Positions 59,969 through 64,000 of a stretch of DNA of 64,000 bases are shown piece by piece (the stretch's first letter is position 1; each line of letters begins with the position of its first letter). The translations under genes were made by a program, and so were the position numbers. The stretch spans positions 2,852,001 through 2,916,000 of the forward strand of contig NZ_CP140152.1 in NCBI RefSeq assembly GCF_034479515.1, read 5' to 3'. This stretch comes from Duganella zoogloeoides. Lineage in GTDB: Bacteria; Pseudomonadota; Gammaproteobacteria; Burkholderiales; Burkholderiaceae_D. The notes beneath the pieces were generated by a model that made no database searches, was not told the DNA's origin, and saw only the letters and a list, made by a program, of their open reading frames with translations.

Positions 59969-61687
59969 ATGACACTCCCCGACACCTTCCAATCACGCAC
60001 CGCTCAAGCGCTGCCCACCATCGCGCCGGCGGAACTCAAACGCATGGAACGCTTCGGCGTGCGCGCCGCGTTCGACGACGGCGCCATGCTGTTCGAAGCC
60101 GGTCGCAGCAAGTTCGGTTTGATGGTGGTGGTGCACGGCAGAATCCGCATCAGCCGCTATGACGGCCTCGGTAACAGCTCGCTTGTCACCGAGCACGGCG
60201 CCGGCGAATTTGCCGGCGAAATGAGCCAGTTGTCCGATGCGCCCACGCTGGTCAACGGCCATGCCGTGGGCCGGGTGGAAGTGCTGGTGCTCACCACAGT
60301 CGCGCTGCGCGCACTGCTGGTGGCGGAGGCCGAACTGGGCGAACGGATCGTGCGCGCTTTCATATTGCGGCGCGTCGAATTGATGGAAAGTGCGGCGTGC
60401 GGACCGGTGTTGCTATCACCCAACAATAATTCCCAAATGCACGCTCTGCGCGGCTGGCTTGCCAGCAATGGCCAGCCGCACAAGGTGCTCGACCCGCAGG
60501 CCACTGAGCAGGCACGGGCGTTGTGCGCACGCCACAACCCGCAGGCCAACGACTGGCCGCTGGTGGTGTTCCCCGATGGCAGCGTGCAGAAAAATCCGAC
60601 CATCGTCGAACTGGGACGGCGCCTGGGCACCCTGCCCGCGCTCGACTCCGACCAGGTATGGGATGTGATCGTGGTGGGCGCCGGTCCGGCCGGCCTGGCC
60701 ACTGCCGTGTATGCGGCGTCGGAGGGGTTGTCGGTACTGGCCCTGGAAACCCGCGCCTATGGCGGCCAGGCCGCCGCCAGCGCGCGCATCGAAAACTACC
60801 TGGGCTTCCCCACCGGCATTTCGGGCCGCGCGCTGGCCGGTCGCGCCTACGTGCAATCGAAAAAATTCGGCGTGGAGATGGCGATACCGGCGCCGGCTGG
60901 CCGGCTGCTGTGCGACGTCCGGCCGCTGGAAGTGGAAATGTGCGGCAGCCTGCAACGGCTGCGCGCGCGCAGCGTGGTGGTGGCGTGCGGTGCGCGCTAC
61001 CGCCGCCCAGCCCTGGCCAACCTGTCGCGCTTCGAAGGCAAGGGCGTGTACTACTGGGCCTCGCCGCTCGAAGCCGGCTTATGCGCCGATGCCGAAGTGA
61101 TCCTGGTCGGCGGCGGCAATTCGGCCGGCCAGGCCGCCGTGTACCTGTCGGCGCACGCAGCCCGCGTGCACATGCTGATCCGCCGCGACAGCCTGGTCGA
61201 TACCATGTCCACCTACCTGATCGAGCGCATTGCCGCCACGCCCAACATCGTGCTGCACACGCAGTCCGAAATCGTGGAACTCGACGGCAACGACGACGAG
61301 GGCCTGACCCGGGTCAAGGTGCGCGACCGGCAGCAAGACGCTGAACACGATTACGCCATCAACCGCGTGTTCCTGTTCATCGGCGCCGATCCCAACACCG
61401 GCTGGCTCGACGACTGCGGCGTGGCGGTCGATGACAACGGGTTTATTTTGACCGGGCATGACGCGCTGGCGCGACATGATCACAATAATGATCAAAGCGG
61501 TGATCGCTCGCATGAACGGGGCCGCGACCGCCCCGTCGCCAGCCTGGAAACCAGCGTGCCCGGAGTATTTGCCATCGGCGACGTGCGCGCCGATTCCACC
61601 AAGCGGGTAGCGGCGGCCGTGGGCGAAGGCGCGGCCGTGGTGTCGCAGATTCACGGCTTTTTGGCGCGCTTGCAGGAAAAGAGCTGA
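59969..61687 (+). CDS. cNMP-binding domain fused to thioredoxin-reductase-like flavoprotein
   Basis: A 572-residue cytoplasmic protein from the ATG at 59969; the frame is open further upstream. Residues 1-135 are a cyclic-nucleotide-binding domain (ALFEAGRSKFGLMVVVHGRI-type strands, EFAGEMSQLSDAP). About 140-225 form a thioredoxin-fold linker without cysteines. The rest is a two-dinucleotide-domain flavoprotein (VIVVGAGPAGLATAVYAASEG for FAD, ILVGGGNSAGQAAVYLS for NADPH, VPGVFAIGDVR at the end). At the place of the redox CATC motif of thioredoxin reductase the sequence reads YYWASPLEAG, so it cannot be a classical thioredoxin reductase. Such fusions are known in soil bacteria; the substrate is unknown. 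A His/Asp-rich insert lies near residue 515. Confidence 0.85.
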   Translation: MTLPDTFQSRTAQALPTIAPAELKRMERFGVRAAFDDGAMLFEAGRSKFGLMVVVHGRIRISRYDGLGNSSLVTEHGAGEFAGEMSQLSDAPTLVNGHAVGRVEVLVLTTVALRALLVAEAELGERIVRAFILRRVELMESAACGPVLLSPNNNSQMHALRGWLASNGQPHKVLDPQATEQARALCARHNPQANDWPLVVFPDGSVQKNPTIVELGRRLGTLPALDSDQVWDVIVVGAGPAGLATAVYAASEGLSVLALETRAYGGQAAASARIENYLGFPTGISGRALAGRAYVQSKKFGVEMAIPAPAGRLLCDVRPLEVEMCGSLQRLRARSVVVACGARYRRPALANLSRFEGKGVYYWASPLEAGLCADAEVILVGGGNSAGQAAVYLSAHAARVHMLIRRDSLVDTMSTYLIERIAATPNIVLHTQSEIVELDGNDDEGLTRVKVRDRQQDAEHDYAINRVFLFIGADPNTGWLDDCGVAVDDNGFILTGHDALARHDHNNDQSGDRSHERGRDRPVASLETSVPGVFAIGDVRADSTKRVAAAVGEGAAVVSQIHGFLARLQEKS

Positions 61688-61752
61688 CGCGCGATGAACC
61701 TCGCGCTGGCGCGCATATTGCCCGAACGATAACTGCATGCTAGAGTCGGCGC

Positions 61753-63936
61753 ATGCGCCTACCCCTTGTTCTGCTCATATTCTCGCTCGCTGCCCCGCTG
61801 CTGCAGGCAGCCGAGCGGCCCCGCATCGCGCTGGTGCTTTCCGGTGGCGGCGCGCGCGGCGGCGCCCACCTCGGCGTACTCAAGGCGCTGGAACAGCAGC
61901 GCATCCCGATCGACATCATCGTGGGCACCAGCGCCGGCGCCATCGTTGGTGCGGCATATGCCAGCGGCATGCCGCTGGCGGACATCGAGCGCGAAATGCA
62001 AACGCTCAGCACCGCCAACCTGTTCCACGACGTCGACCGGCGCGACCTCTCGGTTACCCGCAAGGCCGACAATAGCGGCAGCTACGTCGGACCGGAAATC
62101 GGCATCGGTCCGCAGGGGCTGGCCCTGCCGAAGGGCGCCGTGTCGGGCGTGGCGCTCGAAGCCGTGCTGCGGCGGCTGACTGCACGCCAGTCCACCACCA
62201 ATTTCGATCACCTGCCGATTCCGTTCCGTGCCATTGCCACCGATGTCAGCGACGGCCAGATGGTGGTGCTGGCCAGCGGCAACCTGGCGCAGGCGATCCG
62301 CGCCAGCATGGCCATTCCGGCGGTGATCAACCCGGTGGAGATCGACGGTCGCCTGCTGGTCGATGGCGGCGTGGCACGCAACCTGCCGGTCGATGTGGCG
62401 CGCGCCCTGGGCGCCGACGTGGTCATCGCCGTCAACATCGGCACGCCGCTGCTGCGCCGCGACGAGATCAAGTCGGTGCTCTCGATGTCGGACCAGATGA
62501 CGCGGCTGCTCACCAACACGAATGTGCGCGTCTCGCTGGCGCAGCTCGGCGACCGCGATGTGCTGATCACGCCGAACCTGGCAGCGATCCAGGCGGCGAA
62601 CTTCGACATGCTGCGCGAGGCCGAGGCGCAAGGCCTGGCGGCCGGCCAGGCTGCGGCCCCTGCCCTGCAACGCTACGCGGTAGCCGAACGCGATTATGCA
62701 TTGCTGGCGCAGCACCGCCACGGCGCGCCGCCGCTCAAGGGCGTGCTGCTCAAGGAGGTGCGCGTGGCGGGCGCCCGGCGCGTCCCGGCCGACTCGCTGG
62801 CCGCGATGCAGGAAACCCGCGCCGGCCAGTTGTTCGATCCGGCCCGGGCCGACCGCGACATGCGCCGACTGTACGGCAAGGGCGACTTCGAACATGTGAG
62901 CTATGCGGTCACGCTGCTGCCCGACGGCAGCCACGCACTGACCACCACGGTGACCGAAAAATCATGGGGGCCGCAATACCTCCGGCTGGGCCTGGGCGTC
63001 TCCACCGATTTCGAGGGCGACTCGTTCTTCTCGCTGCGCGCTTCGCACCGCTGGACCTGGCTCAACGCGCTGGGAGGCGAGTGGCGCAACGAACTGGAAA
63101 TCGGCCACACCGACCGCCTGAGCACGGAGTGGCTGCAACCGCTCACGCCCGCCCAGCGGCTGTTTGCCAGCGCCTACCTGGGCGGCGAGCGCACCCCGCT
63201 CGACGTGTACTCGCAGGGCCAGCGCCTGCTGCGCTACCGGCGCGAGGCCATCACCGGCGGCATCGACCTGGGGGTGCCGCTGGCGCAGTGGGGCGAAGCC
63301 CGCATCGGCGTGGTGCGCGGCCACGTCAGGCTGCTGCCCGACACCAGCGTGCTGCCGCCATCGATCGTGTACCCGCGCGCCAACCTGGGCGCTTTGCGCC
63401 TGCGGCTGTCCGCCGACACACTCGACCACCTGTGGTTCCCCCGGTCCGGCGTCAAGGCAGATGCCCAGGTGTATTCGTCGCGCACGGCGCTGGGCGCCGA
63501 CAGCAATTACAACAAGCTGGCGTTGTCGGGCCGCGCAGCCGTCGCCACGGGCGCGCATTCGGTGCAGGCCAACGTGGAAGTGCAGCGCCGCATGGGTGGC
63601 CGCCCCTTGCCCGACCACGAACTGATCCCGTTCGGCGGCTTCCTCAAATTATCGGGCTACCGCACGGGAGAACTGGTGGGCAACAGCCTGCACTATGGCA
63701 GCCTGATTTACAACTACCGCATCTCCGGTCCCGGCCTGCTCGACGGCGCTTACCTGGGCCTGTCGGCCGAACTGGGCCGCATGGGCGGCACGTTCGACGC
63801 GATCGACGGCGAGCAGACGGTGCGCAGCAATGCGCTGTACTTTGCCGTCGATACGCCGCTGGGACCGTTCTACCTGGGCGCCGGGCGCACGTCGCGCAAC
63901 AAGACCGCGCTGTACCTGCTGATCGGCCGCCCTTAA
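61753..63936 (+). CDS. PlpD-like patatin phospholipase with POTRA and outer-membrane barrel (type Vd secretion)
   Basis: A 727-residue protein, almost exactly the length of Pseudomonas PlpD (728). The signal peptide ends near LLQAAE. The patatin domain has the oxyanion loop SGGGARGGAHLGVL, nucleophile S60 in GTSAG and catalytic D204 in DGGVARN. A POTRA domain (about 320-400, VRVAGARRVPADSLAAM) and a 16-strand Omp85-type barrel follow (FGGFLKLSGYRTGELVGNS, ending FYLGAGRTSRNKTALYLLIG). It is a self-secreting phospholipase A1-type autotransporter: the barrel exports the lipase to the surface. Monocistronic by appearance. Confidence 0.92.
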   Translation: MRLPLVLLIFSLAAPLLQAAERPRIALVLSGGGARGGAHLGVLKALEQQRIPIDIIVGTSAGAIVGAAYASGMPLADIEREMQTLSTANLFHDVDRRDLSVTRKADNSGSYVGPEIGIGPQGLALPKGAVSGVALEAVLRRLTARQSTTNFDHLPIPFRAIATDVSDGQMVVLASGNLAQAIRASMAIPAVINPVEIDGRLLVDGGVARNLPVDVARALGADVVIAVNIGTPLLRRDEIKSVLSMSDQMTRLLTNTNVRVSLAQLGDRDVLITPNLAAIQAANFDMLREAEAQGLAAGQAAAPALQRYAVAERDYALLAQHRHGAPPLKGVLLKEVRVAGARRVPADSLAAMQETRAGQLFDPARADRDMRRLYGKGDFEHVSYAVTLLPDGSHALTTTVTEKSWGPQYLRLGLGVSTDFEGDSFFSLRASHRWTWLNALGGEWRNELEIGHTDRLSTEWLQPLTPAQRLFASAYLGGERTPLDVYSQGQRLLRYRREAITGGIDLGVPLAQWGEARIGVVRGHVRLLPDTSVLPPSIVYPRANLGALRLRLSADTLDHLWFPRSGVKADAQVYSSRTALGADSNYNKLALSGRAAVATGAHSVQANVEVQRRMGGRPLPDHELIPFGGFLKLSGYRTGELVGNSLHYGSLIYNYRISGPGLLDGAYLGLSAELGRMGGTFDAIDGEQTVRSNALYFAVDTPLGPFYLGAGRTSRNKTALYLLIGRP

Positions 63937-64000
63937 AGGATATCGAGGCGCTGGTGCGGTTCCAGGTCGTGATAGACATCGTCCTGGTGCAGCGGGATGT
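63933..64000 (-). CDS. C-terminal end of an unidentified minus-strand gene, partial
   Basis: The minus strand is open to the window edge and ends in IPLHQDDVYHDLEPHQRLDI-L-stop, with the stop at 63933-63935 overlapping the patatin stop. Composition is protein-like and convergent overlap is common in this region, but only 21 residues are visible and no family can be named. Confidence 0.4.
   Translation of the reverse strand, partial: IPLHQDDVYHDLEPHQRLDIL

Noticed and set aside
1..64000. tRNA, rRNA or CRISPR arrays
   Set aside because: No cloverleaf with anticodon features near the integrase or elsewhere, no rRNA sequence and no regularly spaced repeats were seen.

Overview
The window reads as chromosomal DNA of a GC-rich Gram-negative betaproteobacterium, most likely an Oxalobacteraceae genus of the Massilia/Duganella/Janthinobacterium type. 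I infer this from protein style and gene content (TonB-dependent receptor, outer-membrane patatin, MesD/MesX methionine synthesis, RhaSTPQ-type rhamnose import), not from a marker gene. No rRNA, tRNA or CRISPR array is visible.

Left arm (1-10.7 kb): a 5'-truncated subtilisin with a small I9-like protein behind it; a two-gene block for a hypothetical protein and a lipoprotein; a folate-independent methionine synthase locus (MetR-type LysR regulator, mesX, mesD) with two matching 15-bp palindromes; a GH2 beta-galactosidase-like gene broken by one apparent frameshift; a methyltransferase; and a divergent MerR regulator / CDF metal exporter pair sharing a 19-bp-spacer promoter.

Island (10.75-15.8 kb): an RHS C-terminal tip without start or 5' part begins directly after the CDF stop codon. 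It is followed by a probable immunity gene, a rolling-circle HUH replication protein with no clear start, two unrecognised small genes, a strong dif-like XerCD site (14495-14522) and a tyrosine recombinase whose stop codon touches that site. This looks like accessory DNA gathered at, or next to, the chromosome-dimer resolution site.

Middle (15.8-30.5 kb): YghU-like glutathione transferase, a secreted hypothetical, RlhA-like U32 protein, a large propeller-type sensor histidine kinase, a GH95 fucosidase, a discoidin plus di-haem lipoprotein and FadE.

Pectin / rhamnogalacturonan-I and L-rhamnose locus (30.6-59.8 kb): DUF4861 protein, rhamnogalacturonan acetylesterases (three SGNH domains in two genes), GH43-like proteins, an oligogalacturonate-lyase-like propeller, a DUF1080 protein, an alpha/beta esterase, and a six-gene operon rhaD-rhaI-GH106-GH28-GH105-rhaM. 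Divergent from that operon is rhaR-rhaS-rhaT-rhaP-rhaQ-rhaK. A TonB-dependent receptor plus GH43 pair closes the locus. Together these genes plausibly take up pectic oligosaccharides across the outer membrane, deacetylate and trim them in the periplasm, import L-rhamnose by ABC transporter, and convert it by mutarotation, isomerisation, phosphorylation and aldol cleavage.

Right end (59.9-64 kb): a cNMP-binding / thioredoxin-reductase-like flavoprotein without the redox CxxC, a PlpD-type patatin with its own outer-membrane barrel, and the tail of an unidentified minus-strand gene.
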